Shown here: positions 1 to 6,305 of the stretch, in pieces
Layout: each line of letters opens with the position of its first letter
Numbering within the stretch: position 1 is the stretch's first letter
Assembly: GCA_030638335.1 (NCBI GenBank)
Contig: DAOWET010000079.1
Location: 1 to 34,181, forward strand
From: Nitrospirota bacterium
GTDB taxonomy: Bacteria > Nitrospirota > Thermodesulfovibrionia > Thermodesulfovibrionales > JdFR-86
Length of the DNA: 34,181 nt
Reading direction: 5' to 3'
Position numbers and translations under genes: made by a program
The notes under the pieces: model-generated
What the model was told of the DNA's origin: nothing
The model's input: only the letters and a program-made list of their open reading frames with translations
Database searches by the model: none

Positions 1-37
1 ACTTCAAATTATACATAAGAAAAAGCGAGGCTAAGCC

Positions 38-1225
38 ATGAAGACACATTATTTCGACTACGTGGCCACGAATCCTCTGAAACCGGAGGTGCTTGAGGTC
101 ATGATGCCCTTCCTCAAAGAGGATTTCGGCAACCCCCTGAGCAACTACCCTCCGGGGATAAAGGCCAGGGAGGCCATAGAGCTGGCGCGTGAGAAGGTCG
201 CCGCCCTCATAGGCGCACCCAAGCCCGGCACCGTAGTGTTCACCGCAAGCGGGGCTGAGGCCAACAACATGGCCCTCCGCGGGCTGGCCCTTGCAAAAAA
301 GGACAAGGGCTCACACGTCATTATCTCAAAGCTCGAACACCACTCTATCCTGAACACGGCCCGTTTCCTTGAAAAGCAGGGCTTTGTCACAAGCTACCTT
401 CCCGTGGACAAGCACGGGCTTGTGGACCCCGAGGCCCTCAAGCGCGCCATGACCAAGGAGACCGTTTTAGTGTCAGTCATACACGCCTCAAGCGAGGTTG
501 GCTCCATACAGCCGATAAAGGAACTTGCAGCCATAGCCAAAGAAGGCGGGGCCTCCTTCCACACAGACGCCGTGGCCTCTGTGGGCAATATCCCTGTGGA
601 TGTGGAAGAGCTTGGTGTTGACGCCCTCTCGCTTTCCGCCCACCAGTTCGGTGGCCCAAAGGGAGCGGCAGCTTTATATGTAAAGGGCGGCACGCGCATC
701 GTTCCCCTCATATACGGAGGCATCCAGGAAGGCGGCAGGCGTGCAGGCACCGAGAACGTCCCGGCCATCGTTGGCATGGGCAAGGCCGCCTCCATAGCCG
801 CGCAGATGCTGCCCGTGTGGCAGGAGCCCCGGAGAAAGTTCCGCGACAGGCTCATGGAAGGCGTTCTAAAGACCGAGAACGTGATACTCACCGGGCACCC
901 CACACAAAGGCTGCCGCACCACGCGAGCTTCTGTGCGGAGTATATCGAGGGAGAGGCCATGCTGCTGATGCTGGCTGCAAAGGGCATCTATGTGGCAAGC
1001 GGCTCCGCGTGCTCTAGTAAGGCGCTTAAGTCCTCACCCATCCTGCTTGCCATGGCCATACCCACGGGCCTTGCACAGGGCTCCGTGGTCTTCTCCTTTG
1101 GCGATAATATAAACGACGATGACATAGACTACGTACTTGAGGAGTTCCCGGCCATCATCACGCGCCTGAGGGAGATATCACCCTTTGCAAAGGATGGATG
1201 GGGCGACTCCGAGGAGGGAAAATAA
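38..1225 (+). CDS. iscS: Cysteine desulfurase-like protein (IscS/NifS family) lacking the PLP lysine
   Basis: Class-V aminotransferase-fold protein of 395 aa, the usual IscS/NifS length. In this family the enzyme takes sulfur from L-cysteine onto a mobile active-site Cys and passes it to IscU. Seen: an N-terminal DYVATNP (usually DYAATTP), the LEHHS His region at about 99-103, HTDAVA with Asp177, and a C-terminal GSACSS carrying the persulfide Cys. The lysine that normally binds PLP in SxHKxxGPKG is Gln203 here (SAHQFGGPKG, codon CAG 644-646). The PLP-contacting Asn of NNExG reads SSEVG, and the Gln after HTDAV is Ala. The stop overlaps the start of iscU by one base (TAATG), so the two are coupled. 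GAGG lies 9 bp before the ATG. The family is certain. Ordinary desulfurase activity is doubtful. Confidence 0.9.
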   Translation: MKTHYFDYVATNPLKPEVLEVMMPFLKEDFGNPLSNYPPGIKAREAIELAREKVAALIGAPKPGTVVFTASGAEANNMALRGLALAKKDKGSHVIISKLEHHSILNTARFLEKQGFVTSYLPVDKHGLVDPEALKRAMTKETVLVSVIHASSEVGSIQPIKELAAIAKEGGASFHTDAVASVGNIPVDVEELGVDALSLSAHQFGGPKGAAALYVKGGTRIVPLIYGGIQEGGRRAGTENVPAIVGMGKAASIAAQMLPVWQEPRRKFRDRLMEGVLKTENVILTGHPTQRLPHHASFCAEYIEGEAMLLMLAAKGIYVASGSACSSKALKSSPILLAMAIPTGLAQGSVVFSFGDNINDDDIDYVLEEFPAIITRLREISPFAKDGWGDSEEGK

Positions 1226-1590
1226 TGTATTCCGAAAAAGTAATGGACCATTTCATGAACCCGCGAAACGTGGGAGAAGTTGAAAACCCCGACGGCGTGG
1301 GCGAGGAGGGCAACCCCACCTGCGGGGACGCCATGAAGCTCACCATCAAGGTCGAGGACGACGTGATCAAGGACATCAAGTTCAAGACCTTCGGCTGCGG
1401 CGCGGCTATAGCGGTATCCAGCATGGTCACGGAGATGGCAATGGGCAAGACCCTTGACGAGGCCCTCAAGATAACAAAGGAGTCCGTGGCAAGCGAGCTT
1501 GACGGCCTGCCCCCGCAGAAGATGCACTGCTCGAACCTTGGGGCCGAAGCTCTCACAAAAGCCATCGAGGACTACAAGAGCAAGAAGTAG
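1225..1590 (+). CDS. iscU: Iron-sulfur cluster scaffold protein IscU (NifU N-terminal domain)
   Basis: Scaffold on which Fe-S clusters are assembled before transfer to apoproteins in the cytoplasm. At 121 aa it is a stand-alone IscU-type domain. All three ligand cysteines are visible: Cys33 in NPTCGD, Cys58 in FGCGAA and Cys102 in KMHCSN, with the conserved Asp after the first. The start at 1225 is chosen over an in-frame ATG at 1198 because GAGGAGGG (1211-1218) sits at proper spacing and the ATG overlaps the TAA of the upstream gene. Its partner is the unusual IscS-like protein encoded immediately upstream. The pairing resembles the archaeal-type IscS-IscU arrangement, as far as I recall it. 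Confidence 0.95.
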   Translation: MYSEKVMDHFMNPRNVGEVENPDGVGEEGNPTCGDAMKLTIKVEDDVIKDIKFKTFGCGAAIAVSSMVTEMAMGKTLDEALKITKESVASELDGLPPQKMHCSNLGAEALTKAIEDYKSKK

Positions 1591-1608
1591 GGGTCACGGA
1601 CCCCTTTT
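1590..1608 (+). repeat. REP-like palindrome, copy 1 (GGGGTC-ACG-GACCCC-TTTT)
   Basis: A 6-bp stem with a 3-base loop, followed by TTTT, starts on the last base of the iscU stop codon. The same word occurs inside recG (14967-14986) and at 34101-34121, so it is a dispersed repeat and not only a terminator. It may still help termination here. Confidence 0.7.
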
Positions 1609-1612
1609 ACTA

Positions 1613-1630
1613 GCTCCGCCAAGGCGGAGC
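1613..1630. repeat. Palindrome GCTCCGCC-AA-GGCGGAGC
   Basis: Perfect 8-bp arms around AA, with outer ACTA/TAGT bases nearly extending the stem. It follows directly on the REP-like hairpin, so the two may form one composite extragenic palindromic unit. Function unknown. Confidence 0.5.
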
Positions 1631-1675
1631 CGTAGTGATTCGTTTGCAGGATTATAGTATTGCTTACAGGATAAG

Positions 1676-1705
1676 AAGGCCGTCTCTTTATGAGGCGGTC
1701 TTTTT
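1676..1705 (+). terminator. Intrinsic terminator of the iscS-iscU operon
   Basis: An 11-bp stem (1676-1686 with 1692-1702, two G-T wobbles), loop TTTAT, and a T run at 1701-1705. It is the first strong terminator downstream of iscU. Confidence 0.85.
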
Positions 1706-1743
1706 AAATCAATATTTCTTGCTTGCCTTACCTTTTTCCCTGT

Positions 1744-1758
1744 TATAATAATTTCATG
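1744..1758 (+). promoter_or_regulatory. -10 box directly before mntA (leaderless-type promoter candidate)
   Basis: TATAAT at 1744-1749 ends 7 bases before the ATG at 1756, so transcription should begin at or very near the start codon. No Shine-Dalgarno sequence fits. The string GTTATAATAATTTCATGG differs by one base from the one before the gene at 6303. The -35 box is weak. Confidence 0.5.
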
Positions 1759-2055
1759 GATAACATGCTTGGAATATCATCAAAAAAACTTGAGGATTTC
1801 TGCAGGGAAAACCATATCCTGCGGCTTTCTCTTTTTGGCTCAACTCTGACGGGAGAAGCTGTTGAAGACAGCGACGTTGATCTGCTTGTAAAGTTCGATG
1901 CGTCTCATACGCCCGGCTTTCTTGGCCTTGCTGCCATGGAGCGTGAGCTTTCGGAAATGATCGGCCGGAGGGTTGACCTTCGCACAAGCGGGGACCTGAG
2001 CAGATATTTCAGGCAGGAGGTTTTGGCTACCGCAAAGGTGCAATATGCGCAGTGA
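1756..2055 (+). CDS. mntA: MntA-type minimal nucleotidyltransferase (antitoxin-like)
   Basis: 99-aa stand-alone nucleotidyltransferase-fold protein. The family motif is present: FGST at 27-30, SDVD at 39-42 with Asp40 and Asp42, and a third acidic residue at Asp74 in RRVDLRT. Members of this family (MntA) usually pair with a HEPN protein (HepT/DUF86); MntA modifies HepT and neutralises its RNase activity. The start at 1756 (MDNMLG) is preferred over 1723 because the -10 box overlaps the longer reading. The next ORF begins at 2045, overlapping the end of this gene as hepT normally does, but it breaks after 15 codons. This is therefore an orphan antitoxin-like gene. Confidence 0.8.
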   Translation: MDNMLGISSKKLEDFCRENHILRLSLFGSTLTGEAVEDSDVDLLVKFDASHTPGFLGLAAMERELSEMIGRRVDLRTSGDLSRYFRQEVLATAKVQYAQ

Positions 2056-2092
2056 TGACCTAGTGCGCATCAGGCATCATGATCTTATGTAG
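2045..2092 (+). pseudogene. Truncated hepT (HEPN/DUF86) remnant
   Basis: The ATG at 2045 overlaps the mntA stop and gives MRSDDLVRIRHHDLM then TAG. The first ten residues match the way HepT/DUF86 proteins usually begin (M-x-D-D-L-V-R-x-R-H). After RH a one-base frame change would continue as M-I, and the sequence then runs into the IS-like element that begins at 2107. The toxin gene is broken beyond its first 15 codons. The call rests on position, overlap and a short N-terminal match. Confidence 0.5.
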
Positions 2093-2106
2093 AAGCGGAA
2101 CTGTGC

Positions 2107-2432
2107 ACATGTCAAGGACATGGGTTACAGAAAAGTTCAAGGACATGGGTTACACTTTTCTCAGATGGATGTAGCCATAGTCGCTTCTGGCCGCATCCCT
2201 TTCATCAAAGGCTCCAAGCCGAACCTGCCCAAAATACGCTTCCCATGCTCCATCGTCCACCTCCTGAAGCCCCACGCACTCCCCTAATACAATCCGCAAC
2301 AAACAACACCTTCTCATCCATAGGTTTCACCTCGTTCCAAGGCATGAACATCTCCGCGTTACTTTAAGTGCTCATAGCTTAAACTGTCACCCATGTCGGT
2401 GAACTAATGTGTTACCTATGTCTATAACATGT
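2107..2432. mobile_element. Internally deleted IS481-like element with terminal inverted repeats
   Basis: About 326 bp bounded by inverted ends. The left end begins ACATGTCAAGGACATGGGTT. The right end, read on the other strand, begins ACATGTTATAGACATAGGTA. They match at 18 of 23 positions. A second subterminal copy of the GACATGGGTTACA motif lies inside each end. Between them is a minus-strand transposase remnant (2150-2351). No clear target duplication is visible. The element sits where hepT should continue, so its insertion may have broken the toxin gene. Confidence 0.65.
2150..2351 (-). pseudogene. IS481-family transposase remnant (N and C termini fused by deletion)
   Basis: From the ATG at 2351 the reading is MFMPWNEVKPMDEKVLFVAD, typical of the N-terminus of IS481-type transposases (MPW...MD...F). 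In another frame the rest reads GLQEVDDGAWEAYFGQVRLG and continues to a TAA at 2150, like the C-terminal end of the same family. The DDE catalytic core is missing and the two parts are out of frame, so it cannot make transposase. Confidence 0.6.
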
Positions 2433-2490
2433 ACCACCGCCCTCTTTTTCCATGTTTTCTGGGCGAGCAGAAAATATGGCCCTAGGGTGC

Positions 2491-2516
2491 AGGTCGGGAA
2501 AGACTCGATCCGAGGG
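2491..2516. repeat. Dispersed repeat AGACTCGATCCGAGGG, copy 1
   Basis: The 16 bases 2501-2516 recur exactly at 8716-8731. Both copies are preceded by AGGTCG and contain the small inverted repeat CTCG-ATC-CGAG. This copy runs into a hairpin at 2514-2530. Function unknown. Confidence 0.5.
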
Positions 2517-2530
2517 GTGGGAACCACCCC
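2514..2530. repeat. Hairpin GGGGTGG-GAA-CCACCCC
   Basis: Perfect 7-bp arms with a GAA loop, with no T run on either side, so it is unlikely to be a classical terminator. It abuts the dispersed repeat at 2501-2516. Confidence 0.4.
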
Positions 2531-2569
2531 GCTTAAAAAATATGATGTTATTCATTTCAGAATATTTAG

Positions 2570-2609
2570 GAAGCGAATTATAAACTGTTGGAGTTTTATA
2601 ATTCGTTTC
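2570..2609. repeat. Long AT-rich palindrome
   Basis: 15-bp arms at 2570-2584 and 2595-2609, one G-T wobble, 10-base loop. The core arm is CGAATTATAAA. It lies in an otherwise gene-free stretch between the IS remnant and pgk. It could be an operator, the tip of a decayed element or an RNA hairpin; nothing visible decides. Confidence 0.5.
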
Positions 2610-2644
2610 AAAATACGGAAAGCCCCTCTATGGCTTGAACAAAT

Positions 2645-2678
2645 AAAAAAAGGGAACCACAGTTACATGATTCCCTTT
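2645..2678 (-). terminator. Intrinsic terminator of the DUF1015-gap-pgk operon
   Basis: Read on the minus strand, AAAGGGAA pairs with TTCCCTTT around a 14-base loop, then seven T. It begins 20 bases after the pgk stop codon. Confidence 0.8.
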
Positions 2679-2697
2679 CATTTTTTATCACTATTAT

Positions 2698-3900
2698 CTA
2701 CTTGTCCGTAAGAGCCTCAAGGCCAGGGAGCGGTTTGCCTTCGAGCAGCTGGAGCGATGCCCCGCCTCCGGTGGAGATGAAGCTGATGGAATCCGAGACC
2801 CCGGCGCGGTGCACTGCCAGGTCCGTGTCCCCTCCGCCCACGATCGTAAGCGCATAGGCGTCGGCCACGGCGCGGGCGATGGCGAATGTGCCCCGGCTGA
2901 AGGCATCGTTCTCGAACACGCCCATGGGGCCGTTCCACATCACGGTCTTTGCGTTCTGTAGCACCTCGGTAAACAGCCTGGTTGAGGCCGGTCCGATGTC
3001 CAGGGCCTTCCAGCCCTTGCGGATCTCCTGTGTGGGCACTATCTTGGTCTCGTCCGAGGGGTCAAGGCTCTGTGATATGACACAGTCCACAGGGAGGTAG
3101 AACTTCACCTTGTTCTTGCTTAGGTTTTCCATGGTCTTCTTTGCCACGTCGACCATGTCGGGCTCAACAAGGGAATCTCCCACCTCATGTCCCAATGCCT
3201 TGATGAAGGTAAAGGCCATGCCGCCTCCCACGATGACCTTGTCCACCTTGTCGGCCAGGTTCTCAAGCACGCCGATCTTGCCCGAGACCTTGGCCCCGCC
3301 AAGTATGGCCACAAAGGGCCGGACAGGACTGCTCACCATGCCCTGCAGGTAGTCTATCTCCTTTTTAAGGAGAAAGCCCGCGCCGGAGGGCAGGAGTGCG
3401 GGCATGCCCGAAATGGAGGCGTGCGCGCGGTGGGATGCTCCAAAGGCGTCGTTGATGTAGCAGTCGGCAAGACTTGCAAGCTTCTTTGCGAAACTGGGGT
3501 CGTTCTTCTCCTCACCCTCGTGGAAGCGCAGGTTTTCAAGCACGATGACGTCTCCGCCCCTCATCTTCTCAACGGCCTTCTTCGTCTCGGCCCCCACGCA
3601 GTCACTCACAAATGTGACCTCCTTGTTCAGGAGCCGCTGGAGACGCTTGGCAACCATGGCCAGGCTGAACCTGGGGTCGGGCTTGCCCTTGGGGCGCCCC
3701 AGGTGGGAGGCCAGTATTATCCTCGCCCCCTCGTCAATGCAGAAGTTGATCGTTGGCAGGGCGGAGCGTATCCGCCTGTCGTCCGTGATGACCATGTTAT
3801 CGTCCAAAGGGACGTTGAAGTCCACGCGGATGAAGACCCGCTTGCCCCGGAGGTCCATGTCCTCCACGGTCAGTTTGTTGACGACGTTCTCTTCAGCCAT
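2698..3900 (-). CDS. pgk: Phosphoglycerate kinase
   Basis: Glycolytic and gluconeogenic enzyme interconverting 1,3-bisphosphoglycerate + ADP and 3-phosphoglycerate + ATP in the cytoplasm. At 400 aa it has the normal bacterial length. Visible signatures: RVDFNVPLD (substrate Asp/Asn), SHLGRPKG, ENLRFHEGEE, LGGAKVSGKI, VGGGMA, WNGPMGVFE and a C-terminal GGGDT...STGGGASL (nucleotide-binding loop). It starts 6 bp after the gap stop codon with GAGG upstream and ends at a terminator, so it is the last gene of DUF1015-gap-pgk. tpiA does not follow it. Confidence 0.98.
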   Translation of the reverse strand: MAEENVVNKLTVEDMDLRGKRVFIRVDFNVPLDDNMVITDDRRIRSALPTINFCIDEGARIILASHLGRPKGKPDPRFSLAMVAKRLQRLLNKEVTFVSDCVGAETKKAVEKMRGGDVIVLENLRFHEGEEKNDPSFAKKLASLADCYINDAFGASHRAHASISGMPALLPSGAGFLLKKEIDYLQGMVSSPVRPFVAILGGAKVSGKIGVLENLADKVDKVIVGGGMAFTFIKALGHEVGDSLVEPDMVDVAKKTMENLSKNKVKFYLPVDCVISQSLDPSDETKIVPTQEIRKGWKALDIGPASTRLFTEVLQNAKTVMWNGPMGVFENDAFSRGTFAIARAVADAYALTIVGGGDTDLAVHRAGVSDSISFISTGGGASLQLLEGKPLPGLEALTDK

Positions 3901-3906
3901 GGCTAA

Positions 3907-4914
3907 TTACCTCTTGCTTGTAAGGTACAGGGACAGGTCCTTGAGCCTGCTGGAGTAACCCCATTCATTCTCGTACCCCGAAAGCAGCTTGACCATGTTG
4001 CCGCCGATCACCGTGGTCACCTTGGAATCAATTATCGAGGAGCGCGGGTCGCCATTAAAGTCAATGGAAACTACCGGCTCATCGGTATAACCGAGGATGC
4101 CCTTCAATGGGCCCTCGGAGGCCTCCTTGAGCTTTGCGTTTACCTCCTCGGCGGTGGTGTCCTTTTCAAGCTCCGCCACCAGGTCCACCACGGAGACGTT
4201 AGGCGTAGGCACACGAACCGACATTCCGTCGAGCTTTCCGTTTAATTCCGGGAGCACCTTTCCCACGGCCTTGGCAGCGCCGGTGGTGGTGGGGATCATG
4301 TTAACAACAGCGGCACGGGCGCGCCTCAAGTCCGAGTGCGGCAGGTCCAGGATGCGCTGGTCGTTGGTGTATGAGTGGATGGTGGTCATGAGGCCCTTGA
4401 CGATACCGAAGTGCTCATGCACGACCTTGGCCATGGGGGCCAGGCAGTTGGTGGTGCAGGAGGCGTTTGAGATGATCTTGTGCTTTAGAGGATCAAGCTC
4501 CCCTTCGTTCACGCCCAGGCAGACCATGATGTCCGGGTCCTTTGAAGGTGCGGAGATGAGCACCCAGCCCGCGCCCGCGTCAATATGCTTCTGTGCGCCC
4601 TCGCGGCTGGTGAAAAGCCCGGTGGACTCTATGACTATGTCCACGCCCAGGTCCTTCCAGGGCAGGTTTGCGGGGTCGCGCTCGGAGAAGACCTGTACCT
4701 TGCCCTTGTTGATGGTCAGGCACTTGTCGTCCGCGCAGCCAATGTCCGCCTTGCAGATGCCGTGCACCGAGTCATACTTAAGAAGGTGAGCAAGTGTCTT
4801 TGCGTCGGTGAGGTCGTTTACCGCAACGATCTGGATGTCGTCGTTGCCGATGCAGGTGCGGAAGAAGTTCCGCCCTATCCTGCCAAATCCATTGATCCCT
4901 ATTTTGATAGCCAT
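3907..4914 (-). CDS. gap: Glyceraldehyde-3-phosphate dehydrogenase, type I
   Basis: Oxidises and phosphorylates glyceraldehyde 3-phosphate to 1,3-bisphosphoglycerate, the step before Pgk. 335 aa. Rossmann motif GINGFGRIGR at 7-16; catalytic Cys153 in ASCTTNCLAP; the paired His180 in HSYTNDQ. VNDLTD at 32-37 suggests NAD rather than NADP preference. The ATG follows AAGGAGGG at good spacing, 10 bp after the stop of the DUF1015 gene, so it is the middle gene of the operon. Confidence 0.98.
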   Translation of the reverse strand: MAIKIGINGFGRIGRNFFRTCIGNDDIQIVAVNDLTDAKTLAHLLKYDSVHGICKADIGCADDKCLTINKGKVQVFSERDPANLPWKDLGVDIVIESTGLFTSREGAQKHIDAGAGWVLISAPSKDPDIMVCLGVNEGELDPLKHKIISNASCTTNCLAPMAKVVHEHFGIVKGLMTTIHSYTNDQRILDLPHSDLRRARAAVVNMIPTTTGAAKAVGKVLPELNGKLDGMSVRVPTPNVSVVDLVAELEKDTTAEEVNAKLKEASEGPLKGILGYTDEPVVSIDFNGDPRSSIIDSKVTTVIGGNMVKLLSGYENEWGYSSRLKDLSLYLTSKR

Positions 4915-4924
4915 ATGTCCCTCC

Positions 4925-6166
4925 TTAAAATGTTTTCAGGTCGTTCATTACAAATCCGGTCTGGATCTTGGGATAGAAGTAGGTGGACTTCGGCGGCATC
5001 CTCAGGGACTTCAGCGCCACCCTCTCCACATCGCTGACCCGGGTGGGGTTTAGGAAAAAGGCGGCGTCGAACTCGCCCTCGTCCACCATCCGGCGCGCTG
5101 TGGCAACGTCCATCTCGTAACTCCACCCGCCAAGTTCCAGAAGCTTGCCAAAGATAAGCTTGTGCAGCATCACCACGTCAAGCATCCCAAATGCCTCGTC
5201 CACATCCCAGTCAGGACAGTTCCCCTTGCAACTGAGCATGTAGTTGTTCTCGCCGTCATAGAGCCCGAAGGTCTGCGGCCTGCCCTCTATGGCCCCAAGC
5301 ACGTCCACGCCCTCAGAAAGCTCGCGTATATCAAAATACTCCTCAAGACTCTTCCTCATGCCCTCTGCGTCCACCGTTACGAGCCTGTGCGTGGGGAGCA
5401 CTGCCAGTGCGGGGTCGCCCACATCCGCAAGGAACATGAGAACGAAATCATAGGGGCGGTCTTCCTTTGGGTCCCCGTCGGCCTCACGCATGATCTTCTG
5501 GTATTCGATCGCGGTCTCATAGCGGTGGTGGCCGTCAGCGATAAAGATGGAAGTCTCGGACAAGGCATACCGGATGGCCTCCACCTTGTCCTTGTCGCGC
5601 AGGGGCCAGAAGCTGTGCACTGTGCCGTCGGAATCCGTGCTCTGGAGACTCGGCTCCCCTTTGGCCGCCTCGCGGACAATAGCGCCCACATCCGCCTTTG
5701 CGCCGCTGTATAGCGAGTAGATGGGGCTGGTGTTGGCCCCCGTGTGCTTGGTCAGGGAAAGCCTGTCCTTCTTGGGCTTGGAGTGTGTTGCCTCGTGCGG
5801 GTACACGCCCTTGCCCAGTTCAACAAGCCTGACAGAGCCAAAAAGACCGAAGAGGGTCTTTTTCTCCCCGTCCATCGTGTACTCTATGCCGCAGACGTAG
5901 TAGGCCGGAGCGGGGTCTCTGACCAGCACGCCCTCTGAGAGCCACCCCTCAAGGTGTGTGGCTGCCCTTGTGTACTTGTTCTCATTATCAGTATCCCCTG
6001 GAAGCTTGAGGCCGGCGTCCACCTTCACTATGTTGTAGGGGCTTTTTGCGTAGAATTCCTCACGCATCCCGGGCGTGATGACGTCGTATGGAGGAGCGAT
6101 TACATCATCGCCCACAACCTTTTCGCCATTGTAAAAAATCCCCCTGAATGGAACTACCTCTGTCAT
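4925..6166 (-). CDS. DUF1015 family protein
   Basis: 413-aa soluble protein of the DUF1015 family, whose role is not settled. Seen: an N-terminal PFRGIFYNG...APPYDVI typical of the family, HEATHSKPKKDRL at about 144-156, and IADGHHRYETA near residue 210. The last motif resembles the nucleotide-handling motif of ParB-like proteins, a fold that includes a free-serine kinase; a small-molecule kinase or phosphatase role is only an inference. It is the first gene of an operon with gap and pgk, behind a good promoter at 6225-6253, suggesting a link to the 3-phosphoglycerate branch, such as serine metabolism. Confidence 0.85.
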   Translation of the reverse strand: MTEVVPFRGIFYNGEKVVGDDVIAPPYDVITPGMREEFYAKSPYNIVKVDAGLKLPGDTDNENKYTRAATHLEGWLSEGVLVRDPAPAYYVCGIEYTMDGEKKTLFGLFGSVRLVELGKGVYPHEATHSKPKKDRLSLTKHTGANTSPIYSLYSGAKADVGAIVREAAKGEPSLQSTDSDGTVHSFWPLRDKDKVEAIRYALSETSIFIADGHHRYETAIEYQKIMREADGDPKEDRPYDFVLMFLADVGDPALAVLPTHRLVTVDAEGMRKSLEEYFDIRELSEGVDVLGAIEGRPQTFGLYDGENNYMLSCKGNCPDWDVDEAFGMLDVVMLHKLIFGKLLELGGWSYEMDVATARRMVDEGEFDAAFFLNPTRVSDVERVALKSLRMPPKSTYFYPKIQTGFVMNDLKTF

Positions 6167-6224
6167 ATGCCTACCCGGATTCCTGGAATGAACGGACTGC
6201 CAGCATCAGATACCAGCGAGCCTT

Positions 6225-6253
6225 ATCTTATCACGCATTAATAAGTATTTCAA
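6225..6253 (-). promoter_or_regulatory. Sigma-70-type promoter of the DUF1015-gap-pgk operon
   Basis: On the minus strand TTGAAA, then 17 bases, then TAAGAT. The predicted start is about 50 bases before the DUF1015 ATG. Confidence 0.65.
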
Positions 6254-6263
6254 ATGTTCATGC

Positions 6264-6277
6264 CACAGGTGCCTGTG
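6264..6277. promoter_or_regulatory. Operator-like palindrome CACAGG-TG-CCTGTG
   Basis: Perfect 6-bp arms around TG in the divergent intergenic region. It lies just upstream of the -35 box of the leftward promoter and about 14 bp before the -10 box of the rightward gene, so one factor could act on both. The factor is unknown. Confidence 0.45.
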
Positions 6278-6290
6278 TTATATATTACGT

Positions 6291-6305
6291 TATAATAATA
6301 TCATG
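6291..6305 (+). promoter_or_regulatory. -10 box directly before the 6303 gene (leaderless-type promoter candidate)
   Basis: TATAAT at 6291-6296 ends 6 bases before the ATG and no Shine-Dalgarno sequence is present. GTTATAATAATATCATGG is almost identical to the mntA start region. Confidence 0.5.

Noticed and set aside
2119-2420. GTTAC/GTAAC words as further activator sites
   Set aside because: These belong to the GGGTTACA ends of the IS481-like element and lack the 10-bp and 13-bp spacing of the real arrays.
2409-2711. A 100-codon open frame on the + strand between the IS remnant and pgk
   Set aside because: It crosses the IS end, two palindromes and the pgk terminator, has no ribosome site, and its product resembles nothing.
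3187-3906. A 239-codon open frame opposite pgk
   Set aside because: It is a shadow of pgk, which carries every family motif on the other strand.
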